64,000 nt of DNA. Source: Qipengyuania sp. ABI-127-1 (GTDB lineage: Bacteria; Pseudomonadota; Alphaproteobacteria; Sphingomonadales; Sphingomonadaceae). Below the pieces are notes generated by a model, which was given only the letters and a program-made list of their open reading frames with translations, was not told the DNA's origin and did no database searches. The position numbers and the translations under genes were made by a program. The stretch is from NCBI GenBank assembly GCA_022953095.1, contig JALJCR010000002.1:124001-188000 (forward strand), in the 5' to 3' direction. This document shows, in pieces, positions 26,697 through 35,802 of the stretch (within the stretch, counting starts at the first letter, position 1; each line of letters opens with the position of its first letter).

Positions 26697-28283
26697 TTAT
26701 TCGAAACTGAAACCGGGCTTGGCCGAGGCGGTCCGCTCGTTGCGACGCGCTTCGGTTTTCCCGTCTGATGCTTGCTGGTCGCCACCGTCGACCGGCGCTC
26801 CCTGCGAAATAGCAGGGGCGGCAGGCTGCGACTGAATGGCTCGTGGTTTCGGACGGTCGCCGCCGGTCACGCCGTCACTTTGCTGGAAGCCGAGCAGGCG
26901 CTGGAATTCGGTCGGCTTGCGGAAACCGTCGGTCGGCAGCTTGATGTCGTTTCCGTCGATCGGTTTCACCAGATAGGGCGTCACGACGATCACCAGTTCG
27001 GTTTCGCCCTTGCGGTAAGTGGTCGATCGGAACAGGTTGCCGAGGATCGGAACATCGCCGAGGCCCGGAGCCTTGTCGATCGTATTGGTTGCGTTGTTCG
27101 ACAACAGGCCGGCGATCATGAAGCTCTGGCCCGAGCCCAGCTCGACAGTGGTTTCCGCGCGGCGGGTCACCAATGCGGGCACCTGGAAACCTTCCAGCGT
27201 GATCGCGCCCTGGCTGGACAATTCCGACACTTCCGGACGCACGCGCATCGATATACGACCGTTCGAAAGCACGGTCGGCGAATAGGCCAGACTTACGCCA
27301 TATTTCTTATATTCGATCGAGGTTGTGCCAAGCCCCTGACTCAGCGGGATCGGGAATTCGCCACCGGCCAGGAATTCGGCCGTTTCGCCCGAAAGCGCGG
27401 TAAGATTGGGCTGCGAAAGCGTGGTCACGAGCCCTTCGGTTTCTGCCAGATCGAGCGCGGCGCCGATGTCGAGACCAAGAAACTTGCCGAATGCCCCCAA
27501 AGTAGTGCCCGGCGAAATCGGGCTGACGGTGGAACCGGGCAGTTCCTCGATCTCTCCGGTCACGGGATTGAAGACCCTTTCGACGGTTTTCGAACCGGTT
27601 CCCAGCGCCCTTCCGGGGTTGAATTCGGGAATCGCGCCCTGCCTTCCCTGGCCGATGCCGAACTTGAACCCGCTGCTGCTGTCGATGCTGGTCAGGTTGA
27701 CGCCGAGTGCCCGCACGAAGCTGCGGCTTACCTCGGCGATGCGAACCTGCAGGTTCACTTGCAGCGGGGTGGCCATGCGCAGACGGCTGATGACATTCGC
27801 ATCGTCCCCGACAAAGGCTTCCACCAGGCGCTGCGCTTCTTCCGCATCCTCGGGGCCGGCAACGGTTCCGGTGAGGAGAATGACGTTGGAGCCCATGGTG
27901 GCGACCGATATCTTCGCCTGGGGCATGGCCAGCGCGAGAAGCTGATCGATGCTGCCGATGTTAGAACCGACGCGGATATTGGCCGACCAGATGATGTCTC
28001 CGGCCCGGTTGCTGGCGTAGATCGTGGTTTCGCCGCCCGCCTTGCCGAAGACGTAGAGCTGACGTTGGGATTTCACCTGAACGTCGGCGATCTGATCGTT
28101 GGCGATGAAGACATCGGCCATGGCACCGGGTACGTTGACCAATTCGCCGCGACCGATCGAAAGCACGATTTCCGAGCTCGGGCTCACGATCGACTGGGCT
28201 GTCGCGACGCTCGTCGGCGCGCTGGCCAGTGGCGCGATGGCCAGGCTGGCGACCAGCAATTTCGTGGTAAGTCGACGTTTCAT
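26697..28283 (-). CDS. cpaC: CpaC/RcpA outer-membrane secretin
   Basis: 528 residues from the ATG at 28283, which has AGGGGG at good spacing and directly begins a signal peptide (MKRRLTTKLLVASLAIAPL). An upstream ATG at 28328 overlaps the cpaB stop and would put 15 polar residues before the signal. An N-terminal pilus-secretin domain (GRGELVNVPGAMADVFIAN) and a BON-like segment are followed by the secretin core, with the conserved end VPILGNLFRSTTYRKGETELVIVVTPYLV (read in two parts). It forms the outer-membrane channel for the Flp pilus. Confidence 0.93.
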   Translation of the reverse strand: MKRRLTTKLLVASLAIAPLASAPTSVATAQSIVSPSSEIVLSIGRGELVNVPGAMADVFIANDQIADVQVKSQRQLYVFGKAGGETTIYASNRAGDIIWSANIRVGSNIGSIDQLLALAMPQAKISVATMGSNVILLTGTVAGPEDAEEAQRLVEAFVGDDANVISRLRMATPLQVNLQVRIAEVSRSFVRALGVNLTSIDSSSGFKFGIGQGRQGAIPEFNPGRALGTGSKTVERVFNPVTGEIEELPGSTVSPISPGTTLGAFGKFLGLDIGAALDLAETEGLVTTLSQPNLTALSGETAEFLAGGEFPIPLSQGLGTTSIEYKKYGVSLAYSPTVLSNGRISMRVRPEVSELSSQGAITLEGFQVPALVTRRAETTVELGSGQSFMIAGLLSNNATNTIDKAPGLGDVPILGNLFRSTTYRKGETELVIVVTPYLVKPIDGNDIKLPTDGFRKPTEFQRLLGFQQSDGVTGGDRPKPRAIQSQPAAPAISQGAPVDGGDQQASDGKTEARRNERTASAKPGFSFE

Positions 28284-28324
28284 GGATGTGCCCCCTGATT
28301 GGCTACCCGTTTTTTCTTTCCTGC

Positions 28325-29428
28325 TCATGCGACGGCAACCGGCTGCGCTACCGGCCCGATCGCGGCTGGCAGCGAGGTTCCATCGGCCTGCCCGTCCTTG
28401 ATGACGCCGGTCACGGCGCTGATCTTGGCGGCGCCGACCGGGACGCGTTCCGTTTCCTTGCCGCGGGTGACGCGCACGCTCGGCCCCTGGCGGACGGGCA
28501 TGCTCGGTTCCCCGGCTGATTGGGGCGGCGGCGGACCCGCTACCGCGCCCTGCGGCGGCACCGTGCGACGCTGAAAACGCGAGACGTCGCCGCCGGTCAC
28601 ATAGGTGCTTTTCCCATCGTCGGGACGCGCCATGGCCTGACGCAGGATGCGTTCCTCCTCTTCGGGAGTCGCATCGTCGGGAATAGCGATGTCGCCGGCA
28701 GCGATCGCGCGCTCGAGCTCGGTCTGGTTATCGGCCAGCGAGCGCAACGACAGGCTAAGCGTGCCGATCGTCTGCGCCACTGCGATCTTTTCGGCTATGA
28801 CAGGCGTGACCTCGAGCGTGACGGTGCGGAATTCCTTCACCACCGTCGAACCGTCTTCAGCCTGTTCCGAAACGGTCGACTGGTCCGTGGCCAGGACGCG
28901 AAGGTTACGCAGAATGGTTTCCGACGCGTTCAGGCTTGCGCCGTCATTGCCTCCCACTTCCTGGGTCAGCACCATGTCGACACGGTCGCCGGGAAAGACG
29001 AACCCGGCCACACCCGACTGAGCGGTGACGGGAACGGTAATGGCCCGCATGCCCGGAGCGAGGGCGGCGGCGAGGAAGCCGCGATCACCCGGCGCGACGA
29101 GCGAACCCTGCGTGACCGGTTCGCCGGCGGTTATCGGGTGACGAACGACAGTACCGAGAAGCTTGTTCATATCGGCCTCGCCATCGAGGAAGTAGGCGTC
29201 CTGAACCAGTTCTTCGGGCCAGAGCTGGTACCCGATCGCGTCGGCCGTTATGATCGTTCCCACAGGCAGCGCCCGCTGCGCGACGAGGACCTTGGGACCG
29301 CGCGCTTCGACCTGGGCGGCTTCGGCCTGAGGTGCGCTCGCACCGGCAAACATGCTCCGCGCGATGAGCGCCGTACCCACTGCAACGATCAGTGCGGCGA
29401 CCAGCAGAACCAGTTTCTTCCTATCCAT
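28325..29428 (-). CDS. cpaB: CpaB/RcpC pilus assembly protein
   Basis: 367 residues. One N-terminal membrane anchor (KLVLLVAALIVAVGTALIA) is followed by a SAF domain with VLVAQRALPVGTIITADAI and VVRHPITAGEPVT, then a segment with FVFPGDRVDMVLTQEV, typical of RcpC. The last 90 residues are low-complexity and rich in Pro. The protein sits in the periplasm and is thought to link the secretin to the rest of the Tad machine. It starts 92 bases after cpaA ends. Confidence 0.92.
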   Translation of the reverse strand: MDRKKLVLLVAALIVAVGTALIARSMFAGASAPQAEAAQVEARGPKVLVAQRALPVGTIITADAIGYQLWPEELVQDAYFLDGEADMNKLLGTVVRHPITAGEPVTQGSLVAPGDRGFLAAALAPGMRAITVPVTAQSGVAGFVFPGDRVDMVLTQEVGGNDGASLNASETILRNLRVLATDQSTVSEQAEDGSTVVKEFRTVTLEVTPVIAEKIAVAQTIGTLSLSLRSLADNQTELERAIAAGDIAIPDDATPEEEERILRQAMARPDDGKSTYVTGGDVSRFQRRTVPPQGAVAGPPPPQSAGEPSMPVRQGPSVRVTRGKETERVPVGAAKISAVTGVIKDGQADGTSLPAAIGPVAQPVAVA

Positions 29429-29520
29429 GGCTGTCTAGCCTCTCTCGTTCGGCCCGCGGAATCCCGGTGCGGGCAAGTATGGGTTCGTGCTGTAGGGCGG
29501 AATTGGTTAAAATCGCGTTC

Positions 29521-30237
29521 TCAGCTGCCGGTTACGGCCGGGTGGGCGGCCAGCAACTGCCCGCTGGCGACGATCCAGATACCGGCGAGCGAAATAGCCG
29601 GGCCGTAGGGAACCCAGAGATCGCGCTCGTGCCGCCGAATGATGCGGATCGACCCAAGGGTGACCACGAGCAAGATGGCGAAGGGAGCGAGTATCACAGC
29701 GATGGCGGCAAGGGGGCTCGAAGAAGTCGTTTCGACCAAACCTTCCGGCACGGGCAGCGTAGGCCCACCGAGCACGGCGCTGGCGAAGAGCACGGCAATC
29801 AAGGTGCCCAGAACCAACATCGCGGAATCGCGCGCAGGGCTGGTCTTGAAGGCATTGGAATGGGCCACCCGCCAGGCGCCGACGGCCATGGTCAGCACCC
29901 ACCCCAGCATCGCCATGGCCACCAGCAAGAAGGTGAATTGCGAAGGCGGTATCCACAAGGAAAGGGCCGTGAGCAGCTTTACGTCTCCACCCCCCATCTG
30001 GCGGATGGCGAAGAGTACGCAACAGACTGCGAAAACTGTGGCTGCCAACCCCAGTTGAAACGCAATCCCGGGCCATAGCGGCAGCCCGATTGACAGCCAG
30101 TATAGCGGCGCGCCGAGTGCCACCGTCATCGTCAGCCTGTTGCTGATCGTGCGGCTCTTGAGGTCGGTGACGATTACCCAGAGGAGTGCGATTGCCAACC
30201 CGGCAAGCAATACGTAGGTGAAAATCTGGTTTTGCAT
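29521..30237 (-). CDS. cpaA: CpaA/TadV-type prepilin peptidase (A24 family)
   Basis: 238 residues with about six membrane segments. The catalytic aspartates are D25 in VTDLKSRTISN and D85 in MGGGDVKLLTA, the conserved GxGD-type motif. It would cut the leader of Flp pilin at the inner membrane. It is the first gene of the operon. The large methylase domain of PilD is absent, as is normal for CpaA. No Flp pilin gene is seen in the window. Confidence 0.92.
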   Translation of the reverse strand: MQNQIFTYVLLAGLAIALLWVIVTDLKSRTISNRLTMTVALGAPLYWLSIGLPLWPGIAFQLGLAATVFAVCCVLFAIRQMGGGDVKLLTALSLWIPPSQFTFLLVAMAMLGWVLTMAVGAWRVAHSNAFKTSPARDSAMLVLGTLIAVLFASAVLGGPTLPVPEGLVETTSSSPLAAIAVILAPFAILLVVTLGSIRIIRRHERDLWVPYGPAISLAGIWIVASGQLLAAHPAVTGS

Positions 30238-30321
30238 GACGCCCCCGACGCTTCCTTGACGGGGGTGCTACAGGAGCGTGCTTACCAAAAAGTAACCATT
30301 GAGGAGGTCGTGATCACCGGC

Positions 30322-31281
30322 ATGTCAGCGTCACACCAGACAATCGACCGCCGCGTTATTCCATCTCCGGCAAGAGAATCGACCTTCACGCTGGCCGATG
30401 GGCACGCCATCAGGCGGATCGACTGGCCGGGGGTAGACGAAGGCCGGCGCGGTTCGTTGCTGTTCCTCCCGGGACGGGGCGATTTTTACGAGAAGTACCT
30501 CGAAACGCTCGATTACTGGCATCGCGCAGGCTGGCGTGTCACGGCGGCCGACTGGCGAGGTCAGGCGGGCTCCGGCAGGCTGGGCGGCGATGCTGTTACC
30601 GGCCATATCGACGATTTCGCGACCTGGAGCGAAGACCTTGCCTGTCTGTGGAAGGCGTGGAAAGCGAAAACACCTGGGCCGCATATCCTCGTTGCCCATT
30701 CGATGGGTGCGCATGTGGTAATGCGCGCACTGGTCGATGGTCTCGTCGATCCCGAAGCGGTGGTTCTGAGCGCGCCGATGATCGGCATGGCGGGGCCGCC
30801 CCTACCCCTGGCTGTGCTTCATGGTGTCGCGCGAGTGATGTCCCGGATCGGCAAGCCGACACGACCCGCATGGAAATGGAGTGAAAAGCCCGGCGAAATG
30901 CCCGCCCGCCGCCGCGACCTGCTCACTCACGATGCCGATCGCTATGCGGACGAGCTGTGGTGGCGCGAAAAACGGCCCGAGCTGGTGATGGGGCCGGGAA
31001 GCTGGGGCTGGGTGGAGCGGGCCTACGCTTCGGCCCGCCGATTGGGCGAGGCGGGGGCGATGGAGGCCGTCCGGGTTCCCGTCCTTATAATCAGCACATC
31101 GGCGGACAGGCTGGTCGATCATGCTGCGGCCGTCCGCGCGGCGCGGCGCCTGCCAGGCGGTGAACTGATCGAGTTCGGGGAAGAGGCGCATCACGAAATC
31201 CTTCGCGAAGTCGATCCCGTGCGTGAGCGCGCGCTGGCGGGTATCGACGAATTCCTCGATCGCGTGGCCCCGCGGAAATGA
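30322..31281 (+). CDS. Alpha/beta hydrolase, lysophospholipase-like
   Basis: 319 residues from the ATG at 30322. A GTG at 30310 sits too close to GAGGAGG (30301-30307) and the ATG is somewhat far, so the start is uncertain by a few residues. The fold is clear: LLFLPGRGDFYEKY supplies the oxyanion loop, VAHSMGAH holds the nucleophile S127, STSADRLVD holds D262, and EEAHHEIL holds the catalytic His (290 or 291). This set is typical of serine-aspartate hydrolases of the monoacylglycerol lipase or lysophospholipase group. No signal peptide is seen. The next gene overlaps its stop by ATGA, so they are translated together. Confidence 0.85.
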   Translation: MSASHQTIDRRVIPSPARESTFTLADGHAIRRIDWPGVDEGRRGSLLFLPGRGDFYEKYLETLDYWHRAGWRVTAADWRGQAGSGRLGGDAVTGHIDDFATWSEDLACLWKAWKAKTPGPHILVAHSMGAHVVMRALVDGLVDPEAVVLSAPMIGMAGPPLPLAVLHGVARVMSRIGKPTRPAWKWSEKPGEMPARRRDLLTHDADRYADELWWREKRPELVMGPGSWGWVERAYASARRLGEAGAMEAVRVPVLIISTSADRLVDHAAAVRAARRLPGGELIEFGEEAHHEILREVDPVRERALAGIDEFLDRVAPRK

Positions 31282-32381
31282 CCATGACCGTCTACGATTT
31301 TGCCATTGTTGGCGCCGGGATCGCGGGGGCCAGCCTCGCCGCCGAATTGTCCGCAGGCGGTGCCCATGTGCTTCTGCTGGAGGGGGAAGAGCGCCCGGGC
31401 TATCATGCAACGGGGCGCTCGGCGGCGTTCTGGGAAGAGTGTTACGGCGGGCCTGAGATCGTGCCGCTGACGCTCGCTTCGGGGCCTTTTTTGCGTGACA
31501 ATGGCTTTCTGCGCCAGCGCGGTGCCCTGTATATCGCCAGGGAGGGAGACGAGGAGCGGGTGACGCAATTCATGCGACGTTTCGTCCCGACCGGAGCCTC
31601 GATCCAGCACATGGGCCGCGCGGAAATCCAGAAGAAAGTGCCCGGAGTCCGGCGCGTCTGGTCCGATGCGATTTGGGAACCGCTATGCGCGGATATCGAC
31701 GTGGCCGCCTTGCACTCGCACTATCTGGCCTTGGCGCGCGAGGGCGATACCCGGCTCGAGTGCAGAGCCCGTGTCGTCGATCTCGATCGCGGCCAGGGGG
31801 AATGGACCATCGCTGTCGCAGGTGGCGAAACCTTCCGCGCCGCAGTCGTGGTGAATGCGGCAGGCGCGTGGGCCGACGAATTGGCAAGGATTGCCGGCAC
31901 GAAGCCTGCTGGCATCGTGCCCTACCGGAGGACGGTCGCGCAGGTACGGGTAGATCCGCCGGTTGACGAGGATATTCCTCTGGTGCTCGACATTCGCGGG
32001 CGCTTCTATTTCAAGCCCGAATCGGGGCGCCTATGGCTCAGCCCGCACGATGAGGAGCCGAGCGAGCCATGCGACGCGGCGCCGGAGGAACTGGCAGTTG
32101 CCGAAGCGATCGCGCGACTCGAAGAGGTCGTCGACTGGAAGGTGAAGGCGGTAGAGCACAAATGGGCGGGCCTGCGCAGCTTCGCGGCGGATCGGCGCCC
32201 AGTCTATGGCTACGATCCTGAGGCCGCCGGTTTCGCCTGGTTCGCCGGGCAGGGCGGGTTCGGTATCCAGACGGCCCCTGCGGCGGCGCGGCTCGCCCGG
32301 CAGCTTTTGCTGGACGAAGAGCGCGATGCGATGACCGAACACCTCGATGCGGACCTCTACTCCCCAGCCCGCTTTGTCTAG
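31278..32381 (+). CDS. FAD-dependent oxidoreductase (D-amino acid oxidase family)
   Basis: 367 residues. The Rossmann motif VGAGIAGASLA is at 11-21, and GRSAAFWEECYGGPEIVPLT and VVVNAAGAWADELARIAG are as in the DAO/glycine oxidase family. The C-terminal FAD contact is WFAGQGGFGIQTAPAAARLA. Members oxidise amines or 2-hydroxy acids with FAD. The substrate is not known. An ATG at 31284 is an alternative start. The gene overlaps the hydrolase stop as ATGA. Confidence 0.88.
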   Translation: MTMTVYDFAIVGAGIAGASLAAELSAGGAHVLLLEGEERPGYHATGRSAAFWEECYGGPEIVPLTLASGPFLRDNGFLRQRGALYIAREGDEERVTQFMRRFVPTGASIQHMGRAEIQKKVPGVRRVWSDAIWEPLCADIDVAALHSHYLALAREGDTRLECRARVVDLDRGQGEWTIAVAGGETFRAAVVVNAAGAWADELARIAGTKPAGIVPYRRTVAQVRVDPPVDEDIPLVLDIRGRFYFKPESGRLWLSPHDEEPSEPCDAAPEELAVAEAIARLEEVVDWKVKAVEHKWAGLRSFAADRRPVYGYDPEAAGFAWFAGQGGFGIQTAPAAARLARQLLLDEERDAMTEHLDADLYSPARFV

Positions 32382-32439
32382 CCAATGGTGCGATACGCGC
32401 TAGGGTGGTGAAAACCCCGTAGAGAAGGAGCGACGACCG

Positions 32440-32616
32440 ATGAGCCACCATTTCGAAATCTACAAGGACAAGGCGGGAGAATTCCGCGTGCGCTTCAAAT
32501 ACAACGCCGAAGTGATGTTCTCGACCGAAGGGTATTCGTCGAAGGCGAGTGCGCAGAATGCCATCGATTCGATCAAGAAGAACGGCCCCGGGGCCGAAGT
32601 CGTCGACAACAGCTAG
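32440..32616 (+). CDS. YegP-like DUF1508 small protein
   Basis: 58 residues (MSHHFEIYKDKAGEFRVRFK and onward), ending SIKKNGPGAEVVDNS. It is one copy of the DUF1508 module: a short beta meander with YKDKAGEFRVRF, then SSKASAQNAIDSIKKN. YegP in E. coli has two such copies. The ribosome binding site AGAAGGAG lies ten bases upstream. Members are small cytosolic proteins of unclear function, often called stress-related. It is convergent with rnhA, leaving 6 bases between stop codons. Confidence 0.85.
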   Translation: MSHHFEIYKDKAGEFRVRFKYNAEVMFSTEGYSSKASAQNAIDSIKKNGPGAEVVDNS

Positions 32617-32622
32617 GCGAGG

Positions 32623-33066
32623 CTAGCCCTCGCACGCGATACGGTCCGCCTCGTCGCTGGCGAGGCGGTCCACGCGGTCATTTTCTTCATGGCCCGAATG
32701 GCCTTTGACCCAGTGCCATTCGACGTTGTGCCGTTCGGTCAATTCGATCAGGTCGTGCCACAGTTCCGCATTGCGGACCGGTTTGCGGCTGGCATTCACC
32801 CAACCGCGTTTCTTCCACCCGTGGACCCACTTGGTGATCCCGTCGATCAGATATTTGCTATCGGTGTAGAGATCGACTTGGCAGGGCTCGATCAATGCGC
32901 CCAACGCCTTGATCGCAGCAGTCATTTCCATTCGGTTGTTGGTGGTTTCGGCTTCGCCGCCGCTGATTTCCTTCTCATGCGGCCCCATTCGCAGCAGCGC
33001 GCCCCAGCCACCCGGACCGGGGTTTCCCTTGCAGGCGCCATCGGTGAAAATTTCGACTTTCTTCAT
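32623..33066 (-). CDS. rnhA: Ribonuclease HI
   Basis: 147 residues from the ATG at 33066, which overlaps the thrB stop as ATGA. All four catalytic residues are visible: D9 in [15 protein letters not shown]47 in NNRMEM, D69 in LYTDSKYL and D133 in [19 protein letters not shown] precedes the last one. The enzyme removes RNA from RNA-DNA hybrids. Length and motifs match E. coli RNase HI. It is the third gene of the ispH-thrB-rnhA operon, translationally coupled to thrB. Confidence 0.97.
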   Translation of the reverse strand: MKKVEIFTDGACKGNPGPGGWGALLRMGPHEKEISGGEAETTNNRMEMTAAIKALGALIEPCQVDLYTDSKYLIDGITKWVHGWKKRGWVNASRKPVRNAELWHDLIELTERHNVEWHWVKGHSGHEENDRVDRLASDEADRIACEG

Positions 33067-34019
33067 GCGAAAGCGCTCTGACCTGCCGCGCGATAGAATT
33101 CCAGCCGCCGCATGAAATCCATCGGGTTCTTTCGCTGAACCAGGGCATCCTCGGGCGTGTCGAGCCAATCCTGCGCACGGCTGGCGATGAACCGCAGGCA
33201 GGCTCCTTCGGCCAATAAGGGCAGGGCGGATCGTTCGCTATCGGTCAGCGGACGGGTTTCTTCATAGCCTTCGACAAGCGCGCGCCCGAGCCGCTCGTCG
33301 AACTGCTCTCCGCAGGCGTCGAAGCACCAGGCCGCATGGGTCACTGCCAGATCGTAGGCCATGGCGCCGGTGCAGGCGAAATAGAAGTCGATCATTCCGG
33401 TAACTCGCTCGCCGAGCATCAGCACATTGTCCGGGAAAAGATCGGAATGGATGATCGATTCCGGCAATTCCTCGGGCCACTTACGCAAAATGCCCGCGCC
33501 GATCTCAAGAATGGCGGGAAGCTCCGTATCGATACCGTGCAGGGCGGCTGTTCCGCATTGCCGCAAGATGGCGAGCATATCGACGGTAGCGAGATCGTTG
33601 ACTCTCGCCATGGGAAAATCACGGGCTGCCAGATGCGCCCGTGCCAACGCGCTTCCTACCGCGCGGGCTTGCCCAGGTTCCGGGCTGGTCGGCGAAACGC
33701 CTGGCAGAAATTCGATGAGGGCCACGGCCTTACCATCGACCATGCGCCAGGCATCGCCTGCAGTATCGTGAATCGTGCGCGGCACCGGGCAGCCGGCTTC
33801 CGAGAGGTGATCGAGCAGACCCAGGAAGAAAGGCAGATCCGCCGTATCGATCCGCCGTTCGTACATGGTGAGGATGAAGCGCCCCTCGCTCGTTTCCACC
33901 AGCCAGTTCGAATTCGACACGCCTTCCGCGATGCCCTTGGCGGAAACCAGATCGCCGACATCGTAATGCGCGATGAGCCGCGCGAGCTCCTCCGCACCGA
34001 GGTGGGTATAGACGGCCAC
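33063..34019 (-). CDS. thrB: Homoserine kinase (APH-fold type)
   Basis: 318 residues. [30 protein letters not shown] and [13 protein letters not shown] (the catalytic loop of the aminoglycoside phosphotransferase fold) identify the ThrB type found in alphaproteobacteria and pseudomonads, distinct from the GHMP-type ThrB of E. coli. The enzyme phosphorylates homoserine in the threonine pathway. Its start is one base after the ispH stop and its stop overlaps the rnhA start, so the three genes are one tight operon. Confidence 0.95.
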   Translation of the reverse strand: MAVYTHLGAEELARLIAHYDVGDLVSAKGIAEGVSNSNWLVETSEGRFILTMYERRIDTADLPFFLGLLDHLSEAGCPVPRTIHDTAGDAWRMVDGKAVALIEFLPGVSPTSPEPGQARAVGSALARAHLAARDFPMARVNDLATVDMLAILRQCGTAALHGIDTELPAILEIGAGILRKWPEELPESIIHSDLFPDNVLMLGERVTGMIDFYFACTGAMAYDLAVTHAAWCFDACGEQFDERLGRALVEGYEETRPLTDSERSALPLLAEGACLRFIASRAQDWLDTPEDALVQRKNPMDFMRRLEFYRAAGQSAFA

Positions 34020-34020
34020 G

Positions 34021-35004
34021 TTATTCGGTGAGTTGGCGAGGGAGCTTGAAGATCATGTTCTCTTCGGCCGTGGTAATTACTTCCTCGTCGACCAGCCGCC
34101 AGTCGGACAAACGATCGACGACCTCGCGCACCAGCTTTTCCGGAGCCGATGCCCCGGCAGTGAGGCCCACGGTGCCGACGCCTTCGAGCCAGCTCGGATC
34201 GATTTCGTCGGCGCGCTGGATGAGTCTCGCATTGGTGCCCATCCGATCGGCGACTTCGACGAGCCGGAGCGAGTTCGAGGAATTGGGCGCACCGATGACC
34301 AGCACCAGATCGCAGCTCGCCGCGATCTGCTTGACAGCGGCCTGCCGGTTGCTGGTGGCGTAGCAGATGTCCTCCGCCTTGGGAGCGACAATCTGCGGGA
34401 AACGTTCTTCCAGGGCGCGGATGATATCGCGCGTATCATCGACAGACAGCGTGGTTTGCGAGAGATAAGACAGCGCATCGTCAGGCGAGAATTCGAGTTT
34501 CGCGACATCCTCGACGGTTTCGACCAGAGTGATCCGGCCCTCGGGAACCTGCCCCATCGTTCCAATGACTTCCGGATGGCCGACATGGCCGATGAACAGG
34601 ATGTGCTGCCCCTTTTCGATCTGGCGTTCGGCCTGGCGGTGGACCTTGCTCACCAGTGGGCAGGTGGCATCGACATAGAGCATCTTGCGCCGTTCGGCCT
34701 CCGCCGGGACGGTCTTGGGAACACCATGCGCGCTGAACACGACCGGCGCATCGTCGGGCACCTCGTCCAGTTCCTCGACAAAAATGGCGCCTTTGGCCTT
34801 CAGGCTGTCGACGACGTAGCGATTGTGCACGATCTCGTGCCGGACATAGACCGGGGCACCATATTTTTGCAGCGCCCGCTCGACGATTTCGATCGCCCGA
34901 TCGACACCGGCGCAAAAGCCGCGGGGCGCAGCGATCAGCAGTTTGAGCGGGAGGCGCGGGTCGCCATCGGAAACGGCAGGCGTGGATGGAAAGGGGGCAT
35001 TCAT
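34021..35004 (-). CDS. ispH: 4-hydroxy-3-methylbut-2-enyl diphosphate reductase
   Basis: 327 residues. The cysteines that bind the iron-sulfur cluster are C31 ([13 protein letters not shown]), C115 ([12 protein letters not shown]) and C214 ([11 protein letters not shown]). IspH performs the last step of the MEP pathway, making isopentenyl and dimethylallyl diphosphate. These feed quinones and, in this bacterial group, carotenoids. It heads the ispH-thrB-rnhA operon. The start has a weak ribosome binding site, and the N-terminal 20 residues are variable in the family. Confidence 0.97.
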   Translation of the reverse strand: MNAPFPSTPAVSDGDPRLPLKLLIAAPRGFCAGVDRAIEIVERALQKYGAPVYVRHEIVHNRYVVDSLKAKGAIFVEELDEVPDDAPVVFSAHGVPKTVPAEAERRKMLYVDATCPLVSKVHRQAERQIEKGQHILFIGHVGHPEVIGTMGQVPEGRITLVETVEDVAKLEFSPDDALSYLSQTTLSVDDTRDIIRALEERFPQIVAPKAEDICYATSNRQAAVKQIAASCDLVLVIGAPNSSNSLRLVEVADRMGTNARLIQRADEIDPSWLEGVGTVGLTAGASAPEKLVREVVDRLSDWRLVDEEVITTAEENMIFKLPRQLTE

Positions 35005-35101
35005 GTGTCGCCCTCTAGCGCTTTCGCGCGGGCCAAGCTAGGGCAAGCCGCAGCCTCCAGGGGCTATGAATTCGAATGACCGTAAAAGGGAAATTAGCCG
35101 C

Positions 35102-35755
35102 ATGACCATCCGTACTCGCCTTCTTCCCGCGCTTGCCCTTGGCCTGGCGTTGGCCGGTTGCGCAAGGGAAGGTGAACTGGTCGTCGATCAGGGCGTCGGC
35201 ATTTCCGCAGTCCGGACGACTTGCCCAGCCGTTGGAATTCCCGATTACACTGGCGATATCACGACGTTTCGCGCACCGGGTGCGACCACGATCGCAGACC
35301 TCGACGTAACTGCAGCGATCACCAATCTTCGTTCGAGCTGCAACGAAGAAACGGGCGACCGGGTGTATACCGAAGCGACGTTCGATGTGGTTGCGCGTCG
35401 TGCCGATACGCGCGGCAGCCGCACGGTCACTTTGCCCTATTTTTCGACAGTGGTCCGCGGCGGATCGGCCGTGGTGACGAAGCGTGTCGGAAGCGTCACT
35501 CTGCAATTCGCCGACGGGCAGGAACGCACTCAGGCGCGGGGCACTGCCGGGGCCTATGTCGATCGCGGTGCCGCAACGCTTCCGGCCGATATTCGCGAAC
35601 AGATCACCCGCAAGCGCAAGGCCGGCGATCCCGACGCTGCACTCGATCCGCTGGCCGATCCGGCCGTGCGCGCAGCGGTGCAGCGGGCCACCTTCGAATT
35701 GCTGATCGGGTTTCAACTGACCGAAGACCAGCTTCGCTACAACGCCACACGGTAG
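35102..35755 (+). CDS. Predicted lipoprotein of unknown function
   Basis: 217 residues from the ATG at 35102, which begins a lipoprotein signal with the lipobox LAGC. The mature protein is beta-rich with ITNLRSSCNEETGDRVYTEATFDVVARRADTRGSRTVTLPYFSTVVRGG. It ends with a helical segment, FELLIGFQLTEDQLRYN. This resembles uncharacterised sphingomonad lipoproteins; I do not recognise a defined domain. It lies between divergent ispH and argS, 47 bases before argS. Confidence 0.75.
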   Translation: MTIRTRLLPALALGLALAGCAREGELVVDQGVGISAVRTTCPAVGIPDYTGDITTFRAPGATTIADLDVTAAITNLRSSCNEETGDRVYTEATFDVVARRADTRGSRTVTLPYFSTVVRGGSAVVTKRVGSVTLQFADGQERTQARGTAGAYVDRGAATLPADIREQITRKRKAGDPDAALDPLADPAVRAAVQRATFELLIGFQLTEDQLRYNATR

Positions 35756-35802
35756 GCGCGCTCGCATCTTGCCATTTCGCGCCGATAGTCTAGGCGCGCG
35801 CC

